From assembly GCF_018919175.1 (NCBI RefSeq), contig NZ_JAHLQL010000001.1:1612001-1676000 (forward strand): 64,000 nt of DNA. The letters are read 5' to 3'. How positions within the stretch are numbered: position 1 is the stretch's first letter; every line of letters begins with the position of its first letter. A program made the position numbers and the translations under genes. Under the pieces are notes generated by a model. That model was not told where the DNA came from, did no database searches, and was given only the letters and a program-made list of their open reading frames with translations. Below are positions 1-9,501 of the stretch, piece by piece. The DNA is from Clostridium simiarum (GTDB lineage: Bacteria > Bacillota > Clostridia > Clostridiales > Clostridiaceae).

Positions 1-61
1 ATCTATTTTGTAACTATTTTATCTATACGTTTCATTATAATTTCAGAACTTTTAGGATAAC

Positions 62-170
62 CCGAGTTTATCGTGCCTACCAAAGTGGGTAAGGGCACTA
101 GTGGTTCCCACTACCAAGCCCACAACAGACTTTCACCATCAAGTTGTTGCCCATGCTGGCCACACAATAA
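62..170 (-). mobile_element. possible retroelement (group II intron-like) scar
   Basis: Read on the minus strand, this non-coding stretch contains GCCAGCATGG, then GGTGAAAGTC, then GGCTTGGTAGTGGGAACCAC. It is richer in G+C than its surroundings, and I see no open reading frame in it. The order of these words resembles the 5' part of some bacterial group II introns, but that is a memory-based impression. A shorter copy lies near 9392-9428. Both copies sit just downstream of Bce-type ABC transporter sequence. It could equally be another kind of small structured or mobile element. Confidence 0.3.
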
Positions 171-211
171 AAATAAGATAGTGAAATCACCACCTAATTT
201 AATATAAAACC

Positions 212-2254
212 TTAACTCTCATGTACATTCCTTTTAAAGCTTACATATGTAGCAATAAAATAAATAGTATATATAAAACCTAATAGTATAAGTGACATTC
301 CATAATATAAGAACATTGATGAGTGTACTCCTGTGTATAATACAAATTTTTTACTCATAAATAATGCTGTCACAATACTAATGGCTACTGCAGCCAGTAA
401 AGGACATAAATAATAAACACCTAATTGTTTTAAAATAATATTATCAATTTCTTTTTCATTTAATCCTAATTTACTTAAAACTGAATAACGAAATTTATAT
501 TTGTTAGAATCACTTAATTGCTGAACTGATAAAATAGTTAATGCAACACATACAAATACTAATGCCATATAAACTATTGGGTATGTTGTCATAGTCATTA
601 CAAATTTCCCTAGATTCATCAAATTTGTTTTAACTATAGTACTTCCAGTTTCTCCAAAACTAAAAATCTGATCTGTTCCATAGGCATGGGTAATATTACT
701 TGTTTCATATTTATAATCATCTTTAAACTTACTTAATTTTTCTAAATTTTCTTGTAAACCTTCTGGTGCGTCCCCCTCAATATCAACTGCTACTAATGAG
801 TAGAAAGGACTCATTTTTTCTACAACTCTATCTGAAACAATTATTATATAGTCAGATCCATTTTGACCACTTTGTGAAAAAGGCTCTGTATAAACTCCTT
901 CACACTTAAGTTCTTTCCCTTCTTTTACTAGCTTTTCTTCATTTCTATACTTAAGCATATATTCTTTCATTCTTTCTTTTACGTGTATTAAATATCCATC
1001 TTCAGATAAAGTAACTTCTTCATATCCTATCATCCTTCTTAAAGCATTATAATCACTAAGCTTCATATAGGTATCATAATCAAAGTATTCATTAGTATTC
1101 CTATCTTTATCCTTATAAATAGCTGATGGATTTTCAGTAAAATAGTAATAATTATTATATAAGAACTGATTAATATCTTCTGCTTTATCTTCATAAATAT
1201 TATAAATTCTTTTGTCCTTGATTTCAGTTTCTTTATTTATTAAATCTAATTGATTTTTAAAATCATCTTGTACATTATCACTAAATAGCATAATATCAAA
1301 TGCTATAGCTTTATCTAGCTCTTTTTTATTATAATCACATAACATCATAGAAACTGTTCCACCTAATAAAGAAGCTGTAAATAAAATAGTTAAAGTTCCC
1401 ATTGTAAACTGCATTGTCTTTATCTTAGATGAAAACTGTCTTAGTAGAAATAGCTTCCCACTTTTATAAACTCCTGATTTTTCTTTTTTTATATATTGTA
1501 TAATAAAAGAAGATATTCCATAATACATTAAATATACTGATATAATTAATCCAGCTATTAAGAAAAATACATTCTCAATATAAATCCATCCTCCAAAAAT
1601 CATTACATCAAAAAAAATAAAATATAAAATAGATACAAAGAATAAGATTTGCTTCATCTTACTATTCTTATCATCAAAAGACTGATTTTGCTTATCCATA
1701 TACATCATGTCATTTATATTCATCTTTTTTAACTTTTTCTTACTCCTAATAAGTGCTAATATATAAATAAACACATATAAACCTAAAGTTAAAAGAAGTG
1801 CACCTATATTAAATTCAATTGATATTTGATAATCTTTATTAAAAACACTATAAAATATTGCAGTTAAAATTTGTTGCAAAAGTAATCCTAATAATACCCC
1901 TGGAATAAAGGCAGCTGCACCAAGTAATTGATTCTCTATCATAAACAGATTTGAGACTTCTTTTTTCTTCATGCCAATTAAAAGATATGTTCCAAATTCT
2001 TTACTTCTCTTTTCCATCATAAAATTTATCATATAATTAATTAACCAAGTTAGAATTATTATAATAAATATAGAAGCTAGTCCTATCATCGCTTCCATTG
2101 CTCCGCCTATTGCACATAAAGCTCTAACATCTTTTGAAAAAATCATAGAATTAAAAGCAAACATTAGTCCTGAAGCAATAGTCATAGTAATAAAATAGAC
2201 AAGATAATCTCTAGTTGATCTTTTTGCATTACGGATTGCAAGCTTACCTAACAT
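212..2254 (-). CDS. BceB-type ABC transporter permease (FtsX family)
   Basis: This is a permease of about 680 residues for peptide-antibiotic sensing and detoxification. It has an N-terminal membrane segment after the basic start [13 protein letters not shown], further segments up to about residue 310, then a large extracellular domain of roughly 200 residues (rich in Asp, Tyr and Lys). Three or four membrane helices follow at the C-terminus. That is the ten-helix BceB/VraG plan. The start at 2254 is preferred because AGGAGGTGGC lies just upstream, whereas the longer frame opening at 2287 begins inside the ATPase gene. The start codon overlaps the end of the ATPase gene by 11 bases, so the two are translationally coupled. 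It should work with that ATPase to remove bacitracin-like or lantibiotic peptides from their lipid targets and to signal to the kinase encoded upstream. The exact peptide cannot be read from sequence. Confidence 0.88.
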   Translation of the reverse strand: MLGKLAIRNAKRSTRDYLVYFITMTIASGLMFAFNSMIFSKDVRALCAIGGAMEAMIGLASIFIIIILTWLINYMINFMMEKRSKEFGTYLLIGMKKKEVSNLFMIENQLLGAAAFIPGVLLGLLLQQILTAIFYSVFNKDYQISIEFNIGALLLTLGLYVFIYILALIRSKKKLKKMNINDMMYMDKQNQSFDDKNSKMKQILFFVSILYFIFFDVMIFGGWIYIENVFFLIAGLIISVYLMYYGISSFIIQYIKKEKSGVYKSGKLFLLRQFSSKIKTMQFTMGTLTILFTASLLGGTVSMMLCDYNKKELDKAIAFDIMLFSDNVQDDFKNQLDLINKETEIKDKRIYNIYEDKAEDINQFLYNNYYYFTENPSAIYKDKDRNTNEYFDYDTYMKLSDYNALRRMIGYEEVTLSEDGYLIHVKERMKEYMLKYRNEEKLVKEGKELKCEGVYTEPFSQSGQNGSDYIIIVSDRVVEKMSPFYSLVAVDIEGDAPEGLQENLEKLSKFKDDYKYETSNITHAYGTDQIFSFGETGSTIVKTNLMNLGKFVMTMTTYPIVYMALVFVCVALTILSVQQLSDSNKYKFRYSVLSKLGLNEKEIDNIILKQLGVYYLCPLLAAVAISIVTALFMSKKFVLYTGVHSSMFLYYGMSLILLGFIYTIYFIATYVSFKRNVHES

Positions 2255-3011
2255 CTGATATGCCACCTCCTGTAAGAGATAATACATCTAAAATTTCATT
2301 CAAGAATTCACGTCTTTTTTGCTCTCCTCTTACTAACTCATGAAAAATCTCACCATCTTTTAAAAATAAGATTCTATGTGCATAACTTGCTGAAAATGCA
2401 TCGTGGGTAACCATTAAAATAGTAGCTCTCATATCTTCATTCATTGTTTGAAATGTCTCTAATAGCATTTGTGCTGATTTTGAATCTAAGGCCCCTGTAG
2501 GTTCATCTGCTAATATTAACTTAGGTTCGTTCACAATAGCTCTTGCACAAGCACAACGTTGCTTTTGTCCTCCTGACACTTGATATGGAAACTTTTCTCT
2601 TATTCCCTCTATTCCTAACTTTATAGTTATTTCATTTATCTTATTCTTAATCTCTTCTTTTGACTTCTTATGAAGTGTCATAGGTAGTACAATATTTTCT
2701 TCTATTGTAAGTGTATCTAATAAATTAAAATCCTGAAAAACAAAACCTAAATTTTTCTTCCTAAATTCTGATAGTTCATCATCATTCATTTCTGTAATAT
2801 CTGTATCTTCATAATAAATGTGTCCTGATGTTACTTTATCAATAGTTGATAACATGTTAAGAAGTGTAGTTTTACCAGAACCTGACGCACCCATAATTCC
2901 TGTAAACTCTCCTTCATTAATTGTAATACTTACTCTATTTATAGCCTTAGTAACATTATTTTCACTGCCATAATACTTTTCCACATCACATATCCTGATT
3001 AATTCTTCCAT
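2244..3011 (-). CDS. BceA-type ABC transporter ATP-binding protein
   Basis: This is a cytoplasmic ATPase of 255 residues that powers the FtsX-type permease encoded next. Walker A is GASGSGKT at about residues 41-48. The signature VSGGQKQR and the Walker B segment [12 protein letters not shown] follow in normal order, so all catalytic motifs are intact. Size and sequence fit the MacB/BceA/LolD subgroup. The gene begins about 110 bases after the kinase gene ends, so it may have its own promoter, as bceAB pairs usually do, under control of the cognate response regulator. Its last codons overlap the permease start. Confidence 0.93.
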   Translation of the reverse strand: MEELIRICDVEKYYGSENNVTKAINRVSITINEGEFTGIMGASGSGKTTLLNMLSTIDKVTSGHIYYEDTDITEMNDDELSEFRKKNLGFVFQDFNLLDTLTIEENIVLPMTLHKKSKEEIKNKINEITIKLGIEGIREKFPYQVSGGQKQRCACARAIVNEPKLILADEPTGALDSKSAQMLLETFQTMNEDMRATILMVTHDAFSASYAHRILFLKDGEIFHELVRGEQKRREFLNEILDVLSLTGGGISDVR

Positions 3012-3121
3012 AAAAACTTCCCTTTCTTATACATAATTTCAAAATTAGAGCTCTCTTGATACTATGATATTACTATAACAAAATAAGAAATTACCTTGTA
3101 TCAGTTTTACTTGCACCAATC

Positions 3122-4135
3122 TTACAGTTTTGAAAGATAATTCGCCTTTGGGAAGATTATTATTATTTTTGTATATTCATTTTCTTTTGATTCTGCCTTT
3201 ATTTCAAGACCTAATTTATTACATAATTTTTTACATAGGTATAAACCTATACCAGTAGACTGAGCTATATTCCTGCCATTAGTTCCAGTAAACCCTTTAT
3301 CGAAAATTCTTCCTATTTCACTTTCCTTAATACCTATTCCATTGTCCTCTATTATTAAACTAACTCCATTTTTAATTTTCTCTGAAAAAATATTAATACT
3401 ACCTGTCTCAGAGCTTTTATACTTTACAGCATTTATTAATACTTGGTTTATAATAAAGGAAAGCCACTTTTCATCACTAAAAATTGTACTATCATCTAAA
3501 TCTATTGATATAGACATGCTATTCCCTATTAAATAGGGTTTGTTTTTACTTATGGTCTCTAGTACAACCTTCTTCAAACTAATTTCTTTAATAAAGTAAT
3601 CTTTATAAACCTCTTCACTTCTTGCATAGAAAAGTGCCATTTCCACATAACTTTCTACCCGTCTAAGCTCCGAACTCATCTTTCTCATAACATCATTTTT
3701 ATTATTATTACAAATTAAATCCATAGATGTAATAGGAATCTTTACCTCATGAATCCAGCTTTCAATATATTCTTTATAATCCTTTTGCTCATCTTCTAAT
3801 TGATTTATTTTTTCAATAACTGATTTATTTGATTTCCTAATAATTTCACGATATATCTTATCTTCTAATCTAAATGTTGGTTTCATTACTTCTGCTAAAA
3901 GATATCTTTTTTCTAGATTATTTAAAATATTATTAAGCTTTCTAAAATACCTATTTCTTCTAGAAAATTCGTTGAAAAAATAAGTACTTAAAATAAGAAT
4001 CCATACAATTCCTATTAAAAGTACACTATCGAAATTATTTCCAGTTAGTAATAAATAAATACTTAAAGCTAATAGACAAGATATATTTAATAAAATAATC
4101 ATTATCTTATCTTTTATGTACTCAAAAAAACTCAT
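3122..4135 (-). CDS. BceS-like intramembrane-sensing histidine kinase
   Basis: This is a 337-residue sensor kinase. Two membrane helices (about residues 11-31 and 37-54) are joined by a very short loop, and there is no extracellular sensor domain. That is typical of intramembrane-sensing kinases that read the flux state of a BceAB transporter. The H-box contains SWIHEVKIP with the phospho-accepting His at residue 129. The N-box (INAVKY), G1 (DNGIGI), F-box (IFDKGFTG) and G2 (STGIGLYLCKKL) of the ATPase domain are all present. Its start overlaps the end of the response regulator gene by 4 bases, so the two are translated together. With the two genes downstream this makes a complete Bce module. 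Confidence 0.9.
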   Translation of the reverse strand: MSFFEYIKDKIMIILLNISCLLALSIYLLLTGNNFDSVLLIGIVWILILSTYFFNEFSRRNRYFRKLNNILNNLEKRYLLAEVMKPTFRLEDKIYREIIRKSNKSVIEKINQLEDEQKDYKEYIESWIHEVKIPITSMDLICNNNKNDVMRKMSSELRRVESYVEMALFYARSEEVYKDYFIKEISLKKVVLETISKNKPYLIGNSMSISIDLDDSTIFSDEKWLSFIINQVLINAVKYKSSETGSINIFSEKIKNGVSLIIEDNGIGIKESEIGRIFDKGFTGTNGRNIAQSTGIGLYLCKKLCNKLGLEIKAESKENEYTKIIIIFPKANYLSKL

Positions 4136-4803
4136 ATCTTATATCCTAACCCTCTCTTCGTTTCTATGAAATTCTTTACTCCAACTTTCTCTAATTTTCC
4201 TCTAATACGAGTCATATTAACACTTAAAGTATTATCATCAATAAATATCTGGTTGTCCCATAAATATTCAATTAAATCTGCACGTTTTACAATCTCTCCA
4301 TTATGTTTAAATAAATAAAATAATATCTTCAATTCGTTTTTTGACATTTCTACTTCTTCATTCTTATATTTTATAGTTCCTGCTAATATATCAAGCACTA
4401 TTTCTTTATATATAAGTCTAGTATCATTATTATCTTTTCCTTTTTTAGTTCTCTTTAAAATTGATGCAATTCTCGCTAGTAACACGGGAACATTATATGG
4501 TTTTGAAACATAATCATCTCCACCCATTGTAATACAATTTAACTCATCCATAGAAGTATTGTTACTTGTAACAAAAATGATTGGAATATCACTATTGTTT
4601 CTAATATTTCTGCATATTTCAAGTCCACTTTTTCCTGGAAGATTCACATCTAATAAAACAATATCTCCATTATTATCTATAATTTGCTTCTCAACATTCT
4701 CAAAATTTTCAATAACTACTACATCATATAATGCATTCTGAAGCAGTATGTTTAACTCCGTTCTAATATTTAAATCATCTTCAACTACAATAATTTTAAA
4801 CAT
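4132..4803 (-). CDS. BceR-like OmpR-family response regulator
   Basis: This is a 223-residue DNA-binding regulator. The receiver domain has the acidic pair EDD at residues 8-10, the phospho-acceptor Asp at 52 in LLDVNLPG, the conserved Thr (FVTSNN) and a conserved Lys in DDYVSKPYN. A winged-helix OmpR/PhoB output domain begins at about residue 125 and ends in the typical IETKRGLGYKI. It is the first gene of the sensing pair and overlaps the kinase by 4 bases. It probably activates the ABC transporter genes downstream when a cell-wall-active peptide is present. Confidence 0.92.
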   Translation of the reverse strand: MFKIIVVEDDLNIRTELNILLQNALYDVVVIENFENVEKQIIDNNGDIVLLDVNLPGKSGLEICRNIRNNSDIPIIFVTSNNTSMDELNCITMGGDDYVSKPYNVPVLLARIASILKRTKKGKDNNDTRLIYKEIVLDILAGTIKYKNEEVEMSKNELKILFYLFKHNGEIVKRADLIEYLWDNQIFIDDNTLSVNMTRIRGKLEKVGVKNFIETKRGLGYKI

Positions 4804-4827
4804 CTATACACCTAACCCCTTAATATA

Positions 4828-5022
4828 TTATACATAGTATATTAAATATTCATTTTCCTTTTTAGCTAAAAGTATTAATATAGATAAATTAGTAAGTTCC
4901 ATTGATTTTTTCAATTGATTAACTGTGTAACTATATAATATAGAAGGAGGAATGATTATAACTCCTCCATTAAATAGACCTTTTCTTATAGGTAATATAT
5001 TTTCTTGAATATGATTACACAT
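4828..5022 (-). other. unassigned 64-codon open frame
   Basis: An open frame of 64 codons lies between the response regulator gene and the ABC-2 permease gene. I do not recognise the product, and I see no good ribosome binding site before its ATG. It contains a GGAGGA/TCCTCC inverted repeat near its middle. This stretch should also carry the promoter of the regulator-kinase pair, so the frame may simply be leader DNA. Confidence 0.15.
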
Positions 5023-5067
5023 ATATAAGTTAAAGATTTAGAAAAAATAAAAAATCAGTGAAGCTTA

Positions 5068-5811
5068 TTATTCCCATTTAAACTTTTTTATAGATATAGT
5101 AATACAGATTCCAAATATAACAGCTAAAACCAATAAATCCTTGGCATAGTTATCAATAGCTGTTCCAATCCAGACTCCCTTTAAAACCTTAACTACATAT
5201 GTTAAAGGTAAAACATTTGATATTGCCTCAATCTTACTTGGAAAAAGTTCAACTGGTATTGTTGCCCCGGATAAAAATAACATAGGGAAATAAATAGCAT
5301 TTGATATAGCATTTGCATTCTTTGTATTTGATGCCAAACTACCAATTAATAGCCCTATAGAAAATATAACTAGTATACAAAATAACAATACTATTGCAAA
5401 AACAAATACATTACCTTGAAAATGAATATTGTAACATACTTTTCCTACAATCATTAAGATTACTATGCCTATTATTGTCATAATTAAATTAACAACAAAC
5501 TCTGCAATTAATATACTACTTACCTTTACTGGTGTTACCATATATCTTTTTAATATCTTTTTTTCTCTATAATTTACTATAGATAATGGAATACTCATAA
5601 CCCCTGTTACAGCAATAATCATCGCACAATAAGCAGGTGTTGAGATATCAATTGTACCATATCCATTAAATAATTCTGATGGATCATTACCATATATTTC
5701 ACCAAAAAGGATAAGCATTAATCCTGGAAATACAATAGTAAAAAATAGATTCATATAATTCCTAAAAAACAATTTAAACTCTGTAATTATTAAATGAACG
5801 GATCCTTTCAT
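5068..5811 (-). CDS. ABC-2 type transporter permease
   Basis: This is a membrane protein of about 247 residues with six predicted helices. The pattern fits ABC-2 (DrrB/YadH-like) permeases: a first helix near residue 20, paired helices in the middle, the motif SGATIPVELFPSKIEAISNV before helix 5, and a final helix near the C-terminus. The start at 5811 is chosen because GGAGG lies 9 bases upstream, and it leaves a one-base gap after the ATPase stop; a longer frame begins inside the ATPase gene. It forms a two-gene exporter with that ATPase. The substrate is unknown; relatives export drugs, lipids or polysaccharides. The neighbouring Bce module and TetR remnant are consistent with drug or peptide efflux. 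Confidence 0.85.
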   Translation of the reverse strand: MKGSVHLIITEFKLFFRNYMNLFFTIVFPGLMLILFGEIYGNDPSELFNGYGTIDISTPAYCAMIIAVTGVMSIPLSIVNYREKKILKRYMVTPVKVSSILIAEFVVNLIMTIIGIVILMIVGKVCYNIHFQGNVFVFAIVLLFCILVIFSIGLLIGSLASNTKNANAISNAIYFPMLFLSGATIPVELFPSKIEAISNVLPLTYVVKVLKGVWIGTAIDNYAKDLLVLAVIFGICITISIKKFKWE

Positions 5812-5812
5812 T

Positions 5813-6547
5813 TTATATATCCTCCATTTTATATCCAACTAATTTTAAAAACACATCTTCTAATTTTGGTGCTTTCCCTTCACCCATTTCATACTTTTCA
5901 AAAATTTCTTCTAAAGTCCCCACCACTTGTAATTTTCCTTCAACTAATATGGCTATTCTATCACTTAAAAACTCTGCTTCATCCATAAAATGAGTTGACA
6001 ACACGATAGTTTTATTCTTTTTCTTTTCCTTAAGAATAATATTCCATATCATTCTTCTTGACTTTGGATCTAGTCCTGTAGTAAGTTCATCTAAAAATAT
6101 AATCTTGGGATCTGGCAATAAAGCTATAATAATTGATAAACGTTGTTTCTGTCCTCCTGATAGATCCCTAATATAAGAATTCTTTTTCGATTCTAAATCA
6201 AATTCCTTTAATAGAATATTATAATCAACTGGATTGTCGTATAATTTAGAGAACATCTTACATACTTCATCCACCTTTAATTTATCAGGAAAGGACGCCT
6301 CCTGTAATTGAACCCCAATTTCATTATATAAGCTTTTTGGTATATTATTAGCTTTTGTACCAAGTATAATAATATCCCCTTCATACTTTTTATTTAGGCC
6401 TACTATACTTTCAATTGTAGAAGTTTTCCCTGCTCCATTAGGCCCTATTATTGTAAATATCTCACCTTCATTTATATTAAATGAAATATCATCTACTGCT
6501 TTTAATTCCTTATAATTTACACTAAGATGATTTACTTCTAAAATCAT
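5813..6547 (-). CDS. ABC-2 type transporter ATP-binding protein
   Basis: This is a 244-residue ATPase of the DrrA/CcmA type. Walker A is GPNGAGKT at about residues 35-42, the signature is LSGGQKQR, and Walker B is IIFLDELTTGLD. The residue after the catalytic Glu is Leu where Pro is usual, which is a mild and tolerated change. A good ribosome binding site (AAAGAGGGG) precedes the ATG. It is followed almost without a gap by its permease. A decayed TetR-type gene lies 15 bases upstream in the same direction, so the transporter was probably once under local repressor control. Confidence 0.9.
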   Translation of the reverse strand: MILEVNHLSVNYKELKAVDDISFNINEGEIFTIIGPNGAGKTSTIESIVGLNKKYEGDIIILGTKANNIPKSLYNEIGVQLQEASFPDKLKVDEVCKMFSKLYDNPVDYNILLKEFDLESKKNSYIRDLSGGQKQRLSIIIALLPDPKIIFLDELTTGLDPKSRRMIWNIILKEKKKNKTIVLSTHFMDEAEFLSDRIAILVEGKLQVVGTLEEIFEKYEMGEGKAPKLEDVFLKLVGYKMEDI

Positions 6548-6562
6548 ATATTTCCCCTCTTT

Positions 6563-6892
6563 CTATAAGCAGTCTTTTATCTCTGCCAATTCTTTCTTTA
6601 CAATATCAAATTCCTCTTTGTTAAGAAGCTCATATAGATTTTCAAATTTTATTTTTAATTTACTATATCCTTCATAGGAGATATCTTCAAAAATTTTTTC
6701 GTACTGCTTCATTATAATTTGGGTATATAATTCATTATACTCTTTTACATTAACCTCATGCATTAAGGCTTCTTGTAACGTAGTCCAAAAATCTTAGAAA
6801 TAATTAAACACACTTGTAATTACTTCCTTTAGATTCTTCTCTTTTATTATACAACTTAATAACTTATCTAAGCCAATTAAATATGAGTGGCT
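6563..6892 (-). pseudogene. TetR-family regulator remnant (C-terminal part, in-frame stop)
   Basis: An ATG at 6763 opens 66 codons, but the same frame continues upstream to 6892, broken only by one TAA at 6794-6796. The joined translation reads as an alpha-helical ligand-binding half of a TetR-type repressor. It has helices around LDKLLSCIIKEKNLKEV, the stop, DFWTTLQEALMHEV, and then IIMKQYEKIFEDI. No helix-turn-helix remains upstream. It sits directly before an ABC-2 transporter pair, a common place for a TetR repressor. The reading as one broken gene is mine; the family call rests on helix pattern and context. Confidence 0.5.
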
Positions 6893-6943
6893 CTATGGAA
6901 AGCACTTTAAAACACGTGATGAGTCTATATTTTTATATAAATA

Positions 6944-6977
6944 TAGCTAGTAAAACTTAATTAATTTTTACTAGCTA
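6944..6977 (-). terminator. hairpin at the end of the zeta-toxin remnant
   Basis: The arms TAGCTAGTAAAA and TTTTACTAGCTA form a perfect 12-base inverted repeat around a 10-base loop, and the toxin stop codon lies inside the stem. A near twin (TAGCCAGTAAAA) sits beside the second zeta-toxin remnant at 10194-10230, so the hairpin was probably copied with the gene. Confidence 0.65.
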
Positions 6978-7535
6978 CTCTTGTAATATATTATTTGTCC
7001 AATTAGGCATCTTTTTGTCTATCCATATTATCTTACCCTGTTTTAAGTATATAATTTCTCTTAATACCTCTGTATTATCATATATACTTACTTCATCACA
7101 TATTTCAATCACATCATTTAAGTTATTTAGTGAATCATAATATCTTCGTTCTATATCCTTATCAGGTATTCCATGTCCACCTTTACTTACTCTAATTTTA
7201 ACTCTTTCTTTAGCAACTTCAGGATCTTTTACCCCTATATAATTCATAACTATATAAAAACCTTTTTCTTTTGCAAACTTTATATTCTTAATTATGCTTT
7301 TGCCAGATAGTGTTGTTTCTTGGTTAAAAGATATACCTTCACCTATATACTGTTTTATTAACTTAATAGCTTCTCTTGCACATTTCATTTGAAGATTATT
7401 ATCTTTCCAAGAACTAATTTTAGCTACCATCTCATCAGTATTTATTCTTTTTTCATCTTTATTTTCATTATAATAAATAGATTTATAAAAATATTTAATC
7501 TCCTTTATAAATTCACATTTTATCTTGAATTTCAT
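6975..7535 (-). pseudogene. zeta-toxin family kinase lacking the P-loop
   Basis: The 186 codons match the body of the small clostridial zeta-toxin/predicted-kinase family. Recognisable parts are RINTDEMV, SFNQETTLSGKSI, VSKGGHGIPDKDI with the following double Arg, and ICDEVSIYDNTE. Family members begin with a Walker A motif (of the type GVNGAGKS/T) just before the YKSIYYNE segment. Here that part is absent and is replaced by about 15 unrelated residues. A purine-rich AAAGGAG lies inside the first codons, about 8 bases before the point where family similarity resumes. This suggests a small deletion fused the old leader to the middle of the gene. Zeta toxins phosphorylate UDP-N-acetylglucosamine; without the ATP-binding loop this copy should be inactive. 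No epsilon antitoxin is visible. Confidence 0.6.
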
Positions 7536-7577
7536 ATTTAAAATTTTATATTAATCATTGATTTTCTAGATTTTATA

Positions 7578-9053
7578 TTAGGTTCCACAATAAGTTCGGT
7601 ATGGACAAGTTGATGGTTCAGGCAATGTAGAGTAATGATCCTGTTCTCTAGAATGATCATAGGGTCTTGAAAGAGCATCTAAAAGTCGCTCCATCACACT
7701 ATAATCTCCTTGCTTCACCGCAGCTTCTAGTGCTTCTTCTACCCTGTGGTTACGTGGGATTACTGCTGGATTACTGCTTTTCATAAGCTGCTTTGATGAA
7801 ACTTTTGATTTTTCTTGTCTTGTTAGTCTCTTCTGCCATAGCTCATACCACTTATCAAATTCTATTTTACCAAACAGTACTGTATCCTCTATCTCATCAA
7901 AAGTTAATGCACGGAAGGTATTGGTATAGTCTGCACCATACTTCTGCATCGTACTTAGAAGGCTTTCAATTAGATATTCATCTTCAAGCTCTTCGTTAAA
8001 TATTCCAAGTTTTCCTCTCATTCCAGAAAGCCAATTATGCTTATATAACTTAGTAAAATCTGAAACCGCATTCTGTGCTATCTTGATAGCCTCATTCTGA
8101 TTTATATGCAACAAAGGTAACAGGGTTTCGGCAAACCTTGCAAGATTCCATGCAGCAATATTAGGTTGATTCCCATAAGCATATCTACCATAAGTATCAA
8201 TGGAACTAAATACAGTTGCAGGGTCATAGGCATCCATAAAAGCACAAGGACCATAATCAATTGTTTCTCCACTAATTGCCATGTTATCAGTATTCATTAC
8301 CCCATGAACAAAACCAACCAGTTGCCATTTTGCAATAAGTTTAGCTTGATTCTTGATTACTTCCTGAAGCAAGAAAAGATAGCGGTTCTCTTTATCATCC
8401 CCTTCTTGAAAATGTCTTTGCAAAGTATAATCAGCTAGAGCTCTAAGCTCTTCAACTGTACCCCATCTTGAAACGTATTGAAAGGTACCAACCCGTATAT
8501 GGCTTGCAGCTATACGAGTCAGTATTGCACCTGGTAACTCAGTTTCTCGAATTATTGACTCACCTGTTGTAACTACAGCTAGACTACGGGTGGTAGCAAT
8601 ACCAAGTGCATTCATTGCCTCGCTTATAATGTATTCTCTTAACATTGGACCTAGCGCTGCTTTCCCATCGCCTCCTCGTGAATACGGAGTTTTACCTGAA
8701 CCTTTAAGCTGAATATCAAATCGTTCACCTAATGGAGTTATGTGTTCACCTATCAGTAGGGCTCTCCCATCACCTAACATAGTAAAATGCTCAAATTGAT
8801 GTCCTGCGTATGCTTGAGCAAGAGGCATAGCTCCTTTTGGAATCTTGTTTCCTGCAAGTATATCTACTCCATCATTACTTTGCAGCGCCTTGGCATTTAG
8901 TCCCAAGGATGTTATTAATGGATAATTGAGTGTAGCCAATTTTGGTGAGGGCACATGGCTTGGGCTCTGTCTTGTAAAAAATGTTTTTGGAAGGCTAGCA
9001 TAGCTATTTTCCAAATTCAAGCCTGTTTCTATTATTACTTTTCTTTCTTTCAT
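7578..9053 (-). CDS. selO: SelO/YdiU family protein adenylyltransferase
   Basis: This is a 491-residue member of the SelO (UPF0061) pseudokinase-fold family, whose characterised members transfer AMP to protein Ser, Thr or Tyr residues. Landmarks are [18 protein letters not shown] near residue 85, the segment [20 protein letters not shown] near 135-155, [17 protein letters not shown] (active-site Asn/Asp) near 255, and the terminal YRTYCGT. The Cys near the very end occupies the place where many eukaryotic members carry selenocysteine. Length is normal for bacteria. AAAAGGAG precedes the ATG. Base composition is richer in G+C than flanking genes, and the gene stands alone among pseudogenes, so it may have arrived by transfer. 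Confidence 0.92.
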   Translation of the reverse strand: MKERKVIIETGLNLENSYASLPKTFFTRQSPSHVPSPKLATLNYPLITSLGLNAKALQSNDGVDILAGNKIPKGAMPLAQAYAGHQFEHFTMLGDGRALLIGEHITPLGERFDIQLKGSGKTPYSRGGDGKAALGPMLREYIISEAMNALGIATTRSLAVVTTGESIIRETELPGAILTRIAASHIRVGTFQYVSRWGTVEELRALADYTLQRHFQEGDDKENRYLFLLQEVIKNQAKLIAKWQLVGFVHGVMNTDNMAISGETIDYGPCAFMDAYDPATVFSSIDTYGRYAYGNQPNIAAWNLARFAETLLPLLHINQNEAIKIAQNAVSDFTKLYKHNWLSGMRGKLGIFNEELEDEYLIESLLSTMQKYGADYTNTFRALTFDEIEDTVLFGKIEFDKWYELWQKRLTRQEKSKVSSKQLMKSSNPAVIPRNHRVEEALEAAVKQGDYSVMERLLDALSRPYDHSREQDHYSTLPEPSTCPYRTYCGT

Positions 9054-9178
9054 TGTATCTCCTTTTCTTCTTTTATTTTCATATATAAACTTTTATAATA
9101 ACTCAATTCTTTTTAGTTTATACTTCTAAGAATTTATTATTCCGAGCATATTTCTCTTATTATAAACACAGTTCTTGT

Positions 9179-9208
9179 CTTTAGAGGGAGTTTTTACTCC
9201 CTCTAAAG
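9179..9208. terminator. strong symmetric hairpin
   Basis: The 12-base arms CTTTAGAGGGAG and CTCCCTCTAAAG enclose the six-base loop TTTTTA. On the minus strand it could end transcription from tlp or from the lost ABC gene. There is no long U tract, so it may instead be an RNA-stabilising stem. Confidence 0.5.
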
Positions 9209-9242
9209 CTTAGAAATCGTTATTCAGGGACGTAACTGCTCT

Positions 9243-9374
9243 TTATTCCCACTTTGAAGAATTTGATGTGATTTCTATTTTGATTTTAATATTTTTAATA
9301 AATATAATTCCCTTACAGAAATATGCATCAAAAGGATCATGAGTCACCATTAAAACAGTACTCTTTATTTCATC
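9243..9374 (-). pseudogene. C-terminal remnant of a Bce-type ABC ATPase
   Basis: The minus-strand translation gives DEIKSTVLMVTHDPFDAYFC and then a short hydrophobic stretch, ending in TAA. This matches the H-loop region of MacB/BceA ATPases; the intact ATPase at 2244-3011 has [20 protein letters not shown] at the same place. Nothing of the Walker A, signature or Walker B regions is left. The retroelement-like scar lies immediately upstream in gene orientation, so the gene was cut there. Confidence 0.65.
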
Positions 9375-9391
9375 ATATCAAAAACAGTACT

Positions 9392-9428
9392 CAGACTTTC
9401 ACCGATTAATGCTTGCCATGCTGGCAAA
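9392..9428 (-). mobile_element. second copy of the retroelement-like scar
   Basis: On the minus strand, GCCAGCATGGCAAGC is followed by GGTGAAAGTCTG. This repeats the order seen in the longer copy near 126-166. The TTGCC/GGCAA arms around CATGCT form a hairpin in this copy. It lies at the breakpoint of the ABC-ATPase remnant. Confidence 0.3.
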
Positions 9429-9501
9429 CCAAAAATAAAAGTACCACTAAAAGTGATACCTTTATTTCTGTAATTTAGATATATTAAAATTTATATGTAG
9501 T

